Notes: a model not told the origin generated them from the letters alone. Counted from the first letter of the stretch, positions 1 through 13,469 are shown. The stretch is 64,000 nt of DNA from Uloborus plumipes (GCA_038373865.1 JAXGGA010002255.1:1-64000), one strand, 5' to 3'. Made by a program: numbers and translations.

Positions 1-1583
1 AGAAACTCACTAAACTAGTAATCAAGGGAGTGTGCACCTGGAAACGTTTAAATTCGGTTTCATTTCTTTTTATTCTAATACTGAGCTCACTCTCCACAGC
101 ATTAGCTATGCGAACGAAAAAAGCGTTTTACACACATCTCTGTGGCCTATCCAAAGGGGGTGCGAAGGGACATATATACCGCCCAAGATTTCGCAATATT
201 ATTACAGACAGTGATACCGAGATTTTAAAACCATTACATGTTCAAATCTAAAATAGAAGAGATGCAACATAGATTTTTAGAAAGAAGGCTAAATTTCAAA
301 ATGTAACTTGCATAAAAATGTACTCTTTTAATAATTTTGATGAAAAATACTTGATGGAAACCATCAAGTATTGTTGCGTTGAATGCTTTTTTTCTACAAG
401 TTTCAGTGAAAAGTAATATATTTTAGTAGTGAAAACGTAGAGGAAAAAGTGCGGAGTTGCCCAGCGTCTAAAAGACAGTTCAAGTATAATTAGAATTTTA
501 AATCTATGTTCCTTGGATATTCTCGAAGTGAAAGTTTCATGGAGTTTGGCATAGTGTTTGCAAATGTAGCAATCTCTCATTGTGTGACCTTACATTTTTT
601 GCATAAAGAATGTTTTATATTTATAACTGCAATAACATAGCATTGACTTTTACAACCACTATAAATAGTTATTTGAAAAGTCCCCTCCCCCCTTCCACCC
701 TCTACTAATTGCAACCGCCTTGATGGTTTTGCTGCTCTTATGTTAACAATATTAGATGGAAACTTACAAAATTTCATTGCAAAAATTTCATACATGAAGC
801 TCAAAAATCTCTTAAATATTTATTCAATACATTTGTTCTTGTTTCAGACAAAAAATGCTTTTGGCATTTAGTGAACTTCTATGTATGTATTTTGTGTTGC
901 ATGGATCAATATTTTTCTTATTACTTTATATTCTGCTTTTGGGAAATAAACATCTACCGTTTCACGGCCGCGAGATCGTTCTGAACTGAATTTTATCTTG
1001 AACTTAAGCTAATTTTAAACTGGAGTTTGTTTGCTTTAAATCCTCTACGGTTTCCAGCTGTCCCGTTAACTGAAGTTTTTATCTGGAGCATTTTGCAATA
1101 TGAAACCCTACTCTTTTCATTTCAAACGATCTCTATGTGTATAATTTTGCTTGAAGTGTTATCACAAAGTGATAAGTTTTTCTCCTTTTTCCTTTATTTT
1201 CTTTTCGGTCATTTTATCAGATGACTGTTTTTACACTTACCAAAAACCCCAAAGTAGAAAGATAGTCAAAATTTCGTTAGTTACGCGATAATGGTCCACA
1301 CTTTTTTCCCATGCAACCATTTGCAGATTTAGTTCAACCAGGGGCGCCCCCAGCTTTAATTTTTCGGAGAGAGAAAATTCTCAATTTGCCGAACGAAACT
1401 TCAAAATGTGCCGAATGAAAAAATACGAGTATGTACACAAACCTTAGTGTCTTATTAATATTTTTACTGTTTCCCGAAGTGGTTCTGTAAATGCTGAAAA
1501 CAACTAATAACAATACTTGTGTCTTTGGTAAAGCAGAACTGTGGACGTTCTGCTGCTTGAAAGAGCAAATTATTGAGTGAACT
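1..1583. other. Non-coding stretch, nothing recognised
   Basis: This is AT-rich sequence with short chance open frames only. I recognise no protein motif, RNA gene or complete repeat. Confidence 0.5.
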
Positions 1584-1591
1584 CAGGCACT

Positions 1592-1950
1592 CAGTGACTG
1601 GCGTAGCTATGATTTCATTTTGGGGGAGGGATCCAATAAAAATTATGTATAACGGTATTAATTAAACTTCGAGATTTCTTAAGGTATTTGAGTACACTGT
1701 AAAAAATGTATGTTATTTTTACAGTGTAATATAGTTAAATTTTACGACAAAAAACTAATTTCTAAATTTACAGTAAGAAACTGTACAATTGCTAGTTTTA
1801 GTTCATTACTCTGCATTTTAGTTTTAAATTGGAACATCGACTGCTAGTATTATACTATAAAAACGACAGTTCATTTTTTGCAGTGTAGAGAAATTATGTA
1901 TGCAAAACGAATATTTCATTTTTGATATATATATTATGGCTGCGCCACTG
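1592..1950. mobile_element. Possible degenerate hAT-like element hosting a nested MITE
   Basis: The left edge begins CAGTG and continues with GGCGTAGCTA. The right edge, reverse-complemented, reads CAGTGGCGCAGCCAT. These are imperfect inverted ends of the CAGTGGCGTAGC type common in hAT-like repeats. No matching 8-bp duplication is visible in the flanks, so the limits are uncertain. A younger TA-flanked MITE lies inside (1695-1885). Confidence 0.3.
1695..1885. mobile_element. 191-bp MITE with TA target duplication
   Basis: The ends are inverted repeats, CACTGTAAAAAATG at the left and its near-complement CATTTTTTGCAGTG at the right, with one difference. TA lies directly outside each end (1693-1694 and 1886-1887). 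A second inverted copy of the CACTGTAAAAA end sits just inside the left edge (to 1728), forming a small hairpin. TA duplication and a CACTG end fit a Tc1/mariner-type non-autonomous element. It carries no coding capacity. Confidence 0.6.
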
Positions 1951-1981
1951 ACACGAATCAGTTGCTAGCCGAAAAAGGTTG

Positions 1982-1983
<2 letters not shown>

Positions 1984-2024
<41 letters not shown>
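1984..2024. repeat. (CA)n microsatellite
   Basis: About twenty uninterrupted AC/CA dinucleotides are visible. It is a simple repeat that would be expected to vary in length between individuals. Confidence 0.95.
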
Positions 2025-2026
<2 letters not shown>

Positions 2027-2570
2027 TACACAGAAAATACACTATTAGCAACTTATTTTTCAATGGTGAATCAACGAAATTATAACGGGATTTTTTTTTA
2101 CAACACAATTTCTTCATATATTACATACAATTTATTGAAAATGATGATAACTAATTTTATTAAATTCTAAGAAAAAAGCACAATGTCTAAAAAATAATTT
2201 GAACAAAGATTAAAATTAATTTATGGCTAAAATTTTTACACAACTCTTTCCAAAGGTATGACGACCTTCAACGAAGAAATTAATTTGTTTCTAATTATTG
2301 AGGTCGGTGGCGGATTTACCAAGTCACACATGTCGCAACTGTGACATAAGAGCCCGGAAAGGAATTTAAACTGCACATGAAAAAATTTTCACTTTAAACA
2401 AGGGGCCCCCCATGTATCCCAAAATGTATTGCGACAGGCTCTCAAGTGTGGGAATCCTATGGCCCTTGATTTAAATCAGTGAGTAAAAAAAAATGCATTG
2501 AAACAAATTAAGAGGAAGAAAAAAAGATCAATTTAAAACTAACCGTCAATGGCGATAATTCGCTGCTTGG

Positions 2571-3060
2571 CAGGGGTGCCCACAGGGGGGGGGGGGATTA
2601 TGGCACAAGTTGCGCCATCAACATTTCGGGGGGGGGAGTTTAAACTAATTTATTTAAATTATTTATTAATTTTTTTTTAAATTAAATAATTTACTGCTTT
2701 TTTTAATGTAAATTATTCATTAATTTATTTTTTTAATTTAAGTTATTTCTTTATTATTATTCATTTATTTATTTTGTATGTGTGTGTGTGCTTGGAATCT
2801 CTAAAAGGGAAAAAAAGGGATTCTAGTCTGCGCATAATTAGTACTTTAAAAATATTAATAATTACAAAAAAATCATAGTTTTAATTAAAAAGAATAAAAA
2901 TATTAAAAAATATAAATAAATAACATTTTAAAAAATAAATAAAAATATTTAAAAAATAAATAAAATAAAAAAGAGGGATAAAAATCACAACAGGGTTGTG
3001 AAAAATTTTGGGGGGAATTTGCGCCATTGAGCTTGGGGGGGGGGGGGATGGGCACCCCTG
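2571..3060 (+). mobile_element. Non-autonomous hAT-type element, copy A
   Basis: It begins CAGGGGTGCCCA and ends with the exact reverse complement, TGGGCACCCCTG. Just inside the ends lie G-runs and the motifs TTGCGCCAT and TTTGCGCCATTGAGCTTGG. The middle is almost pure A/T plus a block around GGAATCTCTAAAAGGG. The same element recurs inverted at 47570-48103, where an 8-bp duplication is visible. At copy A the flanks (CTGCTTGG and ATGTGAGA) do not match, so this copy may be older or rearranged. It has no coding capacity and would need a transposase supplied from elsewhere. Confidence 0.7.
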
Positions 3061-6000
3061 ATGTGAGAGAAAGTAAGAGTAAAATTGTTCTTTTTTTATG
3101 CTACTGCTAAGCGTGTGAGGTAAATGTTCGCTGATAAATGTCTAATTTGTGAAAACGATAGTTGCTCTTATCAAGTGTAAACTTCCTGTTTGTCCTTCGA
3201 TCGCAAATGAATCCAGATAAAACAAGCAGTTTTGAAGATAAACTTTGTTTGCTCGGACGAATGCTCAATTATGCATGTCTCAATACCTGCAACAAATGAG
3301 TAGGATCTTTTTAACTTCGGCTTTACGTAAGTTATTGGCCATTTCCATAGTATGTGAAATAGAACTCAATCGGCTGTTTGACTGCACACTTCACATGAGT
3401 AAAGTACCCTAAACTCTTGATTATCCCTAACAACTAATCAATGATGGAAATTACACCGAAAATCTCTTAAAACTTGGGTAATCGAACTAAGGTCTGGGAA
3501 ACCGTAAATAAGATCAAAATAAACAAAAATCCTCTTTCCTCGGATTGCTTGGGCGTAAAAGTTGACCTTGGAAATTCTAACTTTCCTAGAAGGAAAGTGA
3601 TTATTCCCCACCCCCAAACCTGATGAATAGATGCTTGGCATACCACTTTACTCGGTGCTCCTAAGAGATTTTTTTTTTTTTTATATGCTTGTCAACCAAT
3701 TCACATTTTTATCTCGACAGTACTCCAAAATACTTCGATTATTTTGAAAAGCGCAGTTTTTTTGCTCAAATCTTCCTGAAGCTAAATGAGCGGATAATTT
3801 TTATTACTGCACGAATTATCTGCACGCGGTTTATCAGGTGTTAGGTGAAACTATATGTTTGCTTAAGATTTTGCAATTTTTGGAAATCATTGCAGCAGAA
3901 ATTTCCGAATAGACTCGATGTTTGATATATACTGCCCTTTTTAATTTAAAATTCCCTAAATCTAAATTTTGCTGCACTTCATTTTTCTTTTTTTTTTTTT
4001 TTTGTTCTAAGATATAGTTAAAAAAGAAATTTAAATTTTGTTCCAGCTGAATTTTACTTATGAGCTAAGATACTTATTACAATAATACATTATAGCATTC
4101 ATGAACGTTAAAAATTTGTCTTCTAGTTTTTCCAATATTTTTTCCCTTGGAGATGCTTTTTTTTTTATGACGGCTGCATATTGGACTTAATTTTCATTGA
4201 TTTAATTTTCATTGATCACTCTAGAGCTCAATTCCTGTACTACACCCCCCTATTCCCTTCCAAAGTCGAAAGTATACCGCTTTCGTATCTAGCCAATCCA
4301 ATGCGCCACCAAGTACATATTTTTTTTTCCTCGATTGTCGGGGACAGGAAGCATTATTGAATAAATTAACTTTAATTAACCAAATGAATTATTGATAAAA
4401 AAATACTTAAAATGCCAGAAAACACAATACTTTATGCATTCACATTTTCATTATTAAAAAGTTAAACGAAAAAAATATCACTTGTGGTAGACCGATAACT
4501 ATCTTTTACTTCCAGAATATTTTGTTCTTCATCATGAAAAAGGAAAATGTGACTTGTTTAATTTTATAGATTTGGTCACTTGTTGTTAAAATTTAATTAA
4601 AATGAACTCAAAATCTAAATGGATTTACGCTGCATCTAAAGAATATCCGCGTTACATAGTTAAGTAGAATCTCGAAATACAAGTAATAAAAGAATATTTG
4701 TTTTTGTTGTCACGCCAGGGCCAGAGGTGGCTACTTGCATAAACAGGATTACGGAATATCGAAAAAAAAAAAAAAAAAAAATCGAGGGTGAAGGAGTTAT
4801 TGTACCATTTTCCTATAGACGTATGAAAATCTGCTGTTAATATTGATTTATAATTACACAAATTTAATAATGACACTAATATATTTTAACCACAAGTAAA
4901 CACATTTATGCAAGTTGTAAAAGTCTAATAAGGTTACAAAAAACTGGACAAAGCCGTAGATTCCCCAAATCTAGACTAGACTTGCTTTCTGCAGCAAAAC
5001 AAGTTTTCTCTTTTTCTCAGAAGCACACCTATCCTACTTTGTGTTCAGATGAAAAAGATAACGTGGGGAAAAGGGGGAGGTATGACTAAAGGAATTTGCT
5101 GCCTCAAGGTATGAAATCCGATCACCCCCTAGTCGGATATGTTAATGTTTTCGAAAGCAGTTTTCGCTGCTTATTTCAACTATTTGTCGGTTGTGTTGCA
5201 ACAGTTGGCTGTTAATTTTGGAAACAAATCTTTATTCCTTCACCTTTTTTTACAATTTTAGCATTTTTGATAATCAGGGGGAAATGTTGTTAGTTTTCTG
5301 CAATAAGCCATTTTTAAGCTTGTTTACGAACTACTGGCATCATAATTTATCGTTTTCATTAGTAACGGCTGTGTTAAGCCCGAAGTTCATCTTTATGTGC
5401 AACATTTTATCAAAGTAATTAAAAAAAAAAACTTTCTTTCTTGTTTCATACTTGATATAATAATAAAACAAAATTTCGCTGATTTTCTATTACTTAGTGA
5501 CTGTTATTTGTCAATTTTCAGCTCTTACCTAATGCTCTGGTTACAATTACAACGCTTCCTTGATATGATTTGTTTTTATCTGTCTCACAAGAGTGACGAT
5601 GCATCGAATGGTGTTGATTTCTGAGCAATTCCTTACCCTTAAAAGACGCGTAATAAAAACGAGAACATAAATTTCGTTTTTTAATTTTGTTTAAAATTAT
5701 CGTTTTTCTCCCTTCAGTTCTTGTCCGTTGACTGATTGCCATTTTGAAAATAATATGCTTTTAATACATCAACAGATGAAACAGAAAACATTTGTTTTTG
5801 GTTTCATGGACCAGCTGCGGATGAGCTAATTTCTAAACTAATAATTCAAGCCAATTACATAAACGGCACTTTATCTTTTAATTTTTTCTACGATCAGCAA
5901 ATGTAATAGTTATTCCATTAATTATACTGGTTTTCTGTGTCAAAATGGACGCCATTAATTGCTTACATATAGTTTCCTGATGTTTAGTCAATAAATCAAC

Positions 6001-6288
6001 TTATTAGGCCCTTACGTAATGTATAAAGAAATTGCTAGAATGATTTTTCTTTGTAATAGTGTTTGATTAGCGTAAGCAAGTAAACGTTTAGTAAGTGAAA
6101 ACGTAAAACAAGTTTCAATGATTTTTTTATTTTTTACACCCAGGACGCCAGGTGTGAACATTACAGTTCTATACTATAAACCTTTAAATATTTTATAATA
6201 CTGAAACAATAAAATTTCTCCATAGGTACTTCTTGATTTACTTACGGCCGTGTAATGTCATTCCTTCTCTTCCTTCCCCTTTGCTTTA
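3061..6288. other. Non-coding stretch, simple repeats only
   Basis: AT-rich DNA with several T or A runs (near 3669, 3989, 4760) and a short tandem duplication of a TTAATTTTCATTGAT unit near 4190-4216. The open frames are short and none resembles a known protein. Confidence 0.5.
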
Positions 6289-6296
6289 CCCGCTTG

Positions 6297-7171
6297 CCCC
6301 AAAGCAGAATACTGCTATATTTGAAACGTACGTTGCAGAACAGATACTTGAACTGCAGAACAATTTTGTTCAAATGTGAGGGAAAATTCTGAAAATTTCT
6401 GCGGAAAGGCAGATTTTCTGCAATTAGTTTTTGTAACTAAAGATATATTTTGCAGAAACTTAGCACAAATTCTGCAGATTTCTTCAAATTTTCCGGCAAA
6501 TTAAGCTTACTAGACAGAAAATTAAAAACTTGAAATTTTTGTGACACTTGCAGGAATTTTAGATTTACTACAAACGGGAGAAAATCTAGAATTTGCTCAA
6601 AATTACATGTTTAGTTAAAAGATATCTGTAGAAAATCTGTAGAAATCTGTAGGATTTCTGTAGAAAATTATCTGTAGCTACACCTGTTATATACCCTAAG
6701 CGACCTCCCTCGAACACTAATCCCTTAATAATTCGCTGTATAAGGCAAAATTTTTCCATTCAACATCTTCGTAGCCATCACTTGGTTGCACCATTGGCAA
6801 TGTGCTGTTATTATTAGTGAAAACATTGCTTTTAATGCAGTGTCAGAGAGCACTTAGAGCTCCTTGATGTTTGGAGGAACAGAGGCAGCACTTTCAGCTG
6901 CCAAGAATGGGGGCATAGTACTGGGTTTCATTTTCTGTCAAGAATGTGTACCTGAAATTTTAATTTCATGTTTTTTTCTGAAGTAAGACTGTGTACTGAA
7001 TAAATAAACAAATATTCATTTCATAGATCTGTATGAAACAGTTTTGATTTTGGGATCAGTTTTTAAAAAAGGTCACGTTTCTACGCACGCGTAGTGCTTG
7101 AAGTACTTTCAGAACAATTTTGGTCAAATGGTTTTACATTTCAGAACAACACAAAATATTCTGCTTTGGGG
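6297..7171. mobile_element. 875-bp element with 15-bp perfect ends and perfect 8-bp TSD (hAT-like)
   Basis: The left end reads CCCCAAAGCAGAATA and the right end is its exact complement, TATTCTGCTTTGGGG. The 8 bases outside are identical on both sides, CCCGCTTG at 6289-6296 and 7172-7179. An 8-bp target duplication is typical of hAT (also of P and some rarer superfamilies); the end sequence itself is not the usual CAG/TAG hAT start, so the superfamily is inferred. The interior has no long frame but holds five TCTGTAG boxes (6625, 6636, 6646, 6657, 6671) and several GCAGA boxes, possibly transposase binding sites. The perfect duplication suggests a fairly recent insertion. Confidence 0.75.
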
Positions 7172-7179
7172 CCCGCTTG

Positions 7180-10100
7180 TACAAAATCATATTCGTGATG
7201 GAATCAGTGACATAACTAGAAAGACATTATTCAATTTTCTAAAAGCTAGTGATTCAGGATATGCTAAAATGTAAGCATAAAAGATTAATGAATAAAACGA
7301 AAGAAGTTCAGTAAAATTAATTTAAATGTGCAGTAATTTTGGGGTTGCTCACTGATTAATTTGCGTTAGAGCTTCGTCCAGGGAGCTGTGCTCTTGCATT
7401 TCTTTTTAATTGTATGTAAATTTTAGCATTGTGAGCGAAATTCAGGCTATTTATGCGTAAAAATAAGTAGCGAGGACAATAAGGCTCTTTTTAGTAGAAA
7501 TTAAGCCCTGGGGTCAGTGGCATACCCAGAAATTAATTTTCGCGGGGTGCAAAACCTCATTGTGATGAAAGACGCAATTTCTGGAATTACCACTTGGTGA
7601 AAACCAAACAAATACTGTTTCTATTTTCTTTCTGCGGTTTAAACTGCTCAATTGTTGAGTTTTTTGAAATGAAGTAACAGAAATTTCAAAAGTCAATATC
7701 ATTTGAGAGAACAAAAATTCATATAGCCAAATTCCATGAAATTTTCCCTGCGGAACACTTTCTCTTTTACTTTTCCACAACTATTAAATATATCACGTTT
7801 TCCTTGTAATTCTAAAAAGAAGCATATAATGCAACAATGTTTTATTTCCATCAAGTATTTTTATACAAAAAAAATGTCTGAAGCACATTCTCACGAAAGT
7901 TACATTTTGAAATTCAGCAATCTTTTCCAACCATCCATTTTGGATCTTTGAATTTGAGTACTTCCACCAATTTTCAAAACTCTCTGCTTTTGTCTGTACT
8001 AATATGGCAAAATCTTGTGGGGTGCATAACGCCATTGCCTGGGCAGTCAGAAATTTTGTGTACATCGCATCGTAGTACCATCCGTCTTACGGCCGAAGTC
8101 TTTATGTAAACTTTTCAATGCTTTGTTATGTAACTTAATTAGACGTTGAGTTTTGTGACAGCCATAGAACGAATTTAATTTTTGCTTTTCTTTTGCTATT
8201 TGCATTCATCTAGTTTAAATTCGACAACTTTGGAAAAATATTTTTGAAAAGAAAATTGTATCTTCATCGTATAAAATTGATGTAGTAGCGATTAATGATA
8301 TGAATGGTTCAAAGTGTCAACAAATTTATTTTACTTTTTATTGAATTACAAGTTAGTGTTATTTACGTATTCATGTATTTATGTGAAATGAAACAGTGGA
8401 CTCATGCGTACCAATTTTAAAAACGAAACAAAAAGTAGGATATATCTTTTTTTTGGTGGATGGAAAAAGATGTTAGTTTTTTTTTTTTTTTTTGTGACTC
8501 TTAACCTTTTGTACTAAGTGGAGACATCTTCAGCCTTAGTGTTTTGATGAATACGTGATGTAAGCGTCAGAATTGAAATTGTGAGGCAATTAAAAAAAAA
8601 AAAGTTTAACTCCATTAGGAAAATGTCCCTAATAAACAGTGAAATTGGTTTCGAAAATGCATAAAACCTTGGAAGCAGTTGGGCTTCATAAATTAGAGTA
8701 GTGCTGCCTACATATAGCAATATCGAGTAAGTAATTTCTAAACTGAAGGAGAAAACTCAGCTTGACTCATCGTTTGCGCTGGAGTTTTAGGATGTGCTGT
8801 ATGAATGTATGTATGTAATGTATATGAATAAATAATAAAATACAAAGGTGCGCCATCAAACATATGTCCATGCGTTGCTGCGCGCTTATGTTTTGCGAAT
8901 CATTTTCATAGGCAACGCCCGTTGCAGTCGTTTCTACTAGAATTGTTTTTTCAAGAATGGAAAGAGGCTATTGAAGAGAATCGCTTTATGCCTATAATTC
9001 TTTCCGGTTGAACGATAGTACCTCTACCAGAATGTTTCGCCGTGTATTTTCACACGCGATTGTTGTTAAAATGGTTTCCCATTGGCGAGGACACTTGGAT
9101 CGGGAACTACCGGAGTTCGACTTGTTTTGCTTTCAGTTTGCGAGGTCTATAGTGGTTTCGTTCTCGAAATAGTGCTCGGTATTGATTCCTCGAAAATGCT
9201 TTTCGTCGCCGTATTAATGAAATATCCATTTGCCTAACAATTTTTGTATGTGGGATAAAAAAAAAATAAGTAAAAGTATTTTTTATGTCGGACTTACCAA
9301 AGCTCAAGTCTTCAGAGGGTGAAACGGAGGGGGAGGGGGTGACCTCCTCCCCCAACTAGTCTAAAGATAGCTTACTTAGAACTGTGTTTAATGGTTTTCG
9401 ATTTGAAAAAAAAAAAAAATAGCAGGGGAGAGCTACGGAACCCGTATTTGTTCAGAAGTCATGAGCGTGTTAATATTTTAATTGAATCGATTTTTTCAGA
9501 AACTAGTCAAGCGCCAAAATTTCATCTTTTATTAATTCTTTCATATCATCATTTTAGATTTTATACGGAAAAAAAAATTAAATATCATCACATCAAATCG
9601 TTAAAATAAAATTTCGACTCTTTTTTTTTCTGAAAGAGATATGCCAAAATGTGGATCACTTTCAGTTTTAAATATTGTAATCTTTGTCAAAACAATATTT
9701 ACTATTTTGCTAAAAATGCTTTTTTTTTTTAAAGTTTTAAACTACTTTTTTCATTAAAGTTTGCTTTCTGAAATAAACGGTTAAACTATTGTTCTTCCAA
9801 AACCTTAAGTTGTATCCTTTCTTGGACTTACCAAAGTTAATAATTTCAGGGGTCGCTAAGAAAACTTAAGTTTCGGATTAAAATATATAACCTCTTTGAT
9901 GTACTCATTTTTCAATTCACCACCTTCTGTTTCCCTCTTTCGGAGGAATAACCTGTTTCATAAAAAGAGCGGCGTATTACGCCCCTCTATTTGATTGCCA
10001 GCTATGGGGAGATTCGACCAAAGTGCTTTACTTTTTTGTCACGTAGCGTAGACATACAGCACATTCCGTGAATGTCTCAATCCGTTGGTTTGTAATCGGT

Positions 10101-12814
10101 CTTTTTTTTTGTGCGAAATTTTGATACTTAGTGTATCTCCTCGTGATTGTTACAACCAGTGGTATTTAATTTTTCGTTCGTCTATTTATATAAAATTCTG
10201 CTATTTTGCTTCTTGGGAGGGGTGTTAGCTAGATTAATTCCGTTCGTTTTTCCTCTCGCTAGCTTTTCCCCTGTCTAATTTTTCAGGTTTTTCTTAACAT
10301 TTTTAAGTAAAATGTTAAAAACTTGTAAGCAACGAGCATTTGTAAGTTAAAAAAAGATTATGTATTAATAACATTTATCCTGTTGTATTTGAGCAGCATT
10401 TTCAATTGCAATTTGCGGGTTGATTACTTTTTCGTTTTGTGTAATTTTTGCAGTGATCTTGTGTTAACATTACAATGGCAATGCGCGCGTTTAAAATTTA
10501 TTTGAAAAGTGTTCTTGAAATATATATAATGAGTGACTTTGTTCGCTCTTTGAGCAACATTCCATTGAGTTAGATGACTTCTGTTGATACTACGCGAAGA
10601 ATAAATTGTGTTGCTTGACATTGAAGCTTCATTGAAAAATAAAGAAAAAAAATAGAAACTTATGAAGCTCGGGATTGTTTGATAAAATATATTTATAAAA
10701 TTAACAGAAAAAAAACTAATTTTCTCTAGGCCAACTAATCTTATATTTTCTCTCTTCGCGAATTTTCATGAACTTTTCTCCTTGTTGAGCTAACATTTTT
10801 TCCCCCTAACGTAAATTATGGTAATTATTAAGTGTTTAGTCACGTATTGCTTTATTTAGTAAATGCGTGTTTGAATATGGTATCTAATTTTATCCTGCGT
10901 TTTCAATTTGTTGAAAAAATAATACTGATGAAATTGAAAAAGATTTTATCTTGATGAGCCTTTTTTCCTAATGAGCTGCTAAAAAATAAAAAGAAAGAGA
11001 AAACAGAGTTTTAGCATTCATATCTGTTGCTAAAAAAATGTTAGAAACAGACAGCCTCAATTTGCTAAAAGGATGGGTGTATTCTTGGTGTTTGTTTTCC
11101 GGTCGTAGTAAGTTCGTGAGGAAATCAAGAAAGAATCAGTAAATTTTTTTTTAATACAGAAAGACAAATTAGAATCATTAGAAAATAGTAGTTCTTGTGC
11201 GAAAAAGATAAATAAAACACTTATCTGTATTAAAAATAAAAAGAAAAGAAAAGAAGGGCTCAGCCTCATAGGGAGCCCCCCCCCCCCATGGATTCAGATT
11301 AGCGAGGCTGTACTGTACTTAAAAATGATGTATTTACGCTCATTAAGAATTGCCAAGTTAGGCTGTTTACTGTTGACTCATGAGGCCAGAGGGAAAAAAT
11401 GCAAATTTTGCTGTGCATAGCACTATCAGAAATGTCCATATGGTATAGATCAAACTGCGCTGGTTGCAAATTTAGTGATTTATAGTGCTTAAAATGTATG
11501 GCTTCTCATGCTGTTGAAGAAATGAAACAGCTGTGGGTGTATATGTGCGCTGCTTTGTTTGTAAGTGCTTATTTATTATCAGTTATACACTTGGAAATCC
11601 CATTTCCTCTAGCTTTACCAAAACACGTACGTTGGTGTAAAATTTTTGAGAACGTTCTGTTTCAGCTTTGCTGACTGAGTGACATCTGCCATCCTATGCA
11701 GCTGGGGAGAATCCTTATCGTTAGTATGTGAAGTGGGGGTTGAGAAGAGCCGTTGGTTGTGTGTTTAACACGCGGGTTCCATTTTTGGCACGAATTCGTC
11801 TTCGTTTTAAAGCTCTTCTTTTTTGCCAGCGCCAGATGGATATAAAGCATTATCTTTGAATGTCACTCGCTTTCCTTGATGTTTAGTCTTAGCGCCAAAT
11901 GGGAGACGTCTCCAAGCGATATTATTGACTTTAGAAACGAGCCAATTCGCGTCGCAGTGTTGCAAAACTCTTTATGGACCTGTAACAAATTTCGCATTCT
12001 TGCATGGCTTTTTCTTAATTAACAGAAATAGGAATTCCGTGTTTTCAAAGTGTACTCAAGTAACAGCGTCCCATTTAAGACTTCTTTCAAAAAAATTAAG
12101 ACAGGTTACGTGCAGCTATTAAAAAGTTGCTTCAAAAACCCCTGCTTGATTTTTCCAGCATGGATTGTATTCTAGGCTGCTGCCCAAAATGTCTACTGTT
12201 TTTAATCCTTGCTGTTCAACTAGGAGCGTGTCTCTATAAAATAGATTTGCTAAGTGACGTTATGGCATTAATGCAGTATTTTCTTATGACCGGAAATTGA
12301 CATGATATTTTAACCGGAGTTGGGATGTTGGAAATTTTAAACAATTCACGCACAGGTGGAGTAAAACTAACTCTTCACATTTCTTACAGTATAAGTATTA
12401 AATTTTTCCTCTTTTGATTTTACGAACGGCTAAATATCTGCACGCTAAGATAAAAATTCACTACGCAGATGATATGTAATACATTTCAATGATAGTGGGG
12501 CAAAGTGAAATGGTAAACTGAGTGAAATAGTACTTTCGCTGTTTGCAGCGCCACCTATCCAGGAATATTTTAACCAAGTTTCTAAAGAAATAGTTTGTTA
12601 TAGTCAAAAAATAAATTTCCCGCAAGGATCAACTGAAAAATAATACAAGTCATTTTAAAAATTTTATACGAATGTTGTAATATTTTTTAAATAAAACTCT
12701 CAAATGTTTTTTTGCCAGAAAGAAATTTCTTAGTAGAAAGAGATTTATTTGCTAGTAAGATGTTATTTTTATCGGAAGGAAGCCTAGGTTGACTGCATTA
12801 ACCATGGCTTAATA
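7180..12814. other. Non-coding stretch with one dispersed repeat
   Basis: There is no credible gene. A block at about 7379-7492 (GGGAGCTGTGCTC, then AAATTCAGGCTATTTA) matches a block at 62180-62290. The 13-base phrase GGACTTACCAAAG recurs at about 9291 and 9826. A somewhat GC-richer patch lies at 8850-9130. The rest is AT-rich with long homopolymers and a C-run near 11278. Confidence 0.45.
7379..7492 (+). repeat. Dispersed repeat, copy 1 (matches 62180-62290)
   Basis: Shared ordered blocks with the second copy are GGGAGCTxxGCTCxTxCAxxT, then GCGxAATTCAGxCTATTTAxGC and TAAAATAAGT-like sequence followed by AGxGCTCTT. Copies are diverged but collinear over about 110 bases. Family unknown. Confidence 0.5.
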
Positions 12815-12816
12815 TA

Positions 12817-13467
12817 CAGGGTGTCCACTCCAATCGTGAACCAATAGCTAATTTCTAAACCGTTAGAGATAAGCATAGAGTTGATTTAGGAAAAAATCTC
12901 CAAATTATGAAAGGAATTTTGGGTCTATTCAATGTTTTTCAAAAAATCAAATTTTGAAAGAGTTACGAAATTTAAATTTTTATACAGCCCCCCAGTCCTA
13001 TCAATCATATTTAGTAAAACATTCTTGACACTGTAACGTTTAAAACTAAAAAAAAATCACTCCTCTACCACAAAAATTGACCGAGTTATGACGTTTTGAA
13101 AAATCAAGATTTTGCATTATTTCATGACGTCATCGAGCGATCGCTTAAGGGACCGTATACGAAATCCTTCAAAATCTTGATTTTTCAAAACGTCATAACT
13201 CGGTCAATTTTTGTGGTAGAAGAGTGATTTTTTTTTAGTTTTAAACGTTACAGTGTCAAGAATGTTTTACTAAATATGATTGATAGGAGTGGGGGGCTGT
13301 ATAAAAATTTAAATTTCGTAACTCTTTCAAAATTTGATTTTTTGAAAAACATTGAATAGACCCAAAATTCCTTTCATAATTTGGAGATTTTTTCCTAAAT
13401 AAACTCTATGCTTATCTCTAACGGTTTAGAAATTAGCTATTGGTCCACGATTGGAGTGGACACCCTG
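12817..13467. mobile_element. Near-perfect foldback (long-hairpin) MITE
   Basis: The two arms, 12817-13114 and 13170-13467, are both 298 bases and are reverse complements with only about four mismatches by eye. The loop is 55 bases (13115-13169) and contains TGACGTCA. The ends read CAGGGTGTCCACTCCAATCG, and TA flanks each side (12815-12816, 13468-13469). No indel separates the arms, so the element is probably young or has been conserved by gene conversion. A transcript across it would fold into a long double-stranded RNA. It has no coding capacity. The CAGGGTGT terminus is shared with the element at 24391-25579. Confidence 0.85.
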
Positions 13468-13469
13468 TA

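Noticed and set aside
1984..2170. 63-codon frame starting in the CA microsatellite
   Set aside because: The Thr-His repeat is the translated dinucleotide; it continues into AT-rich sequence without a domain.
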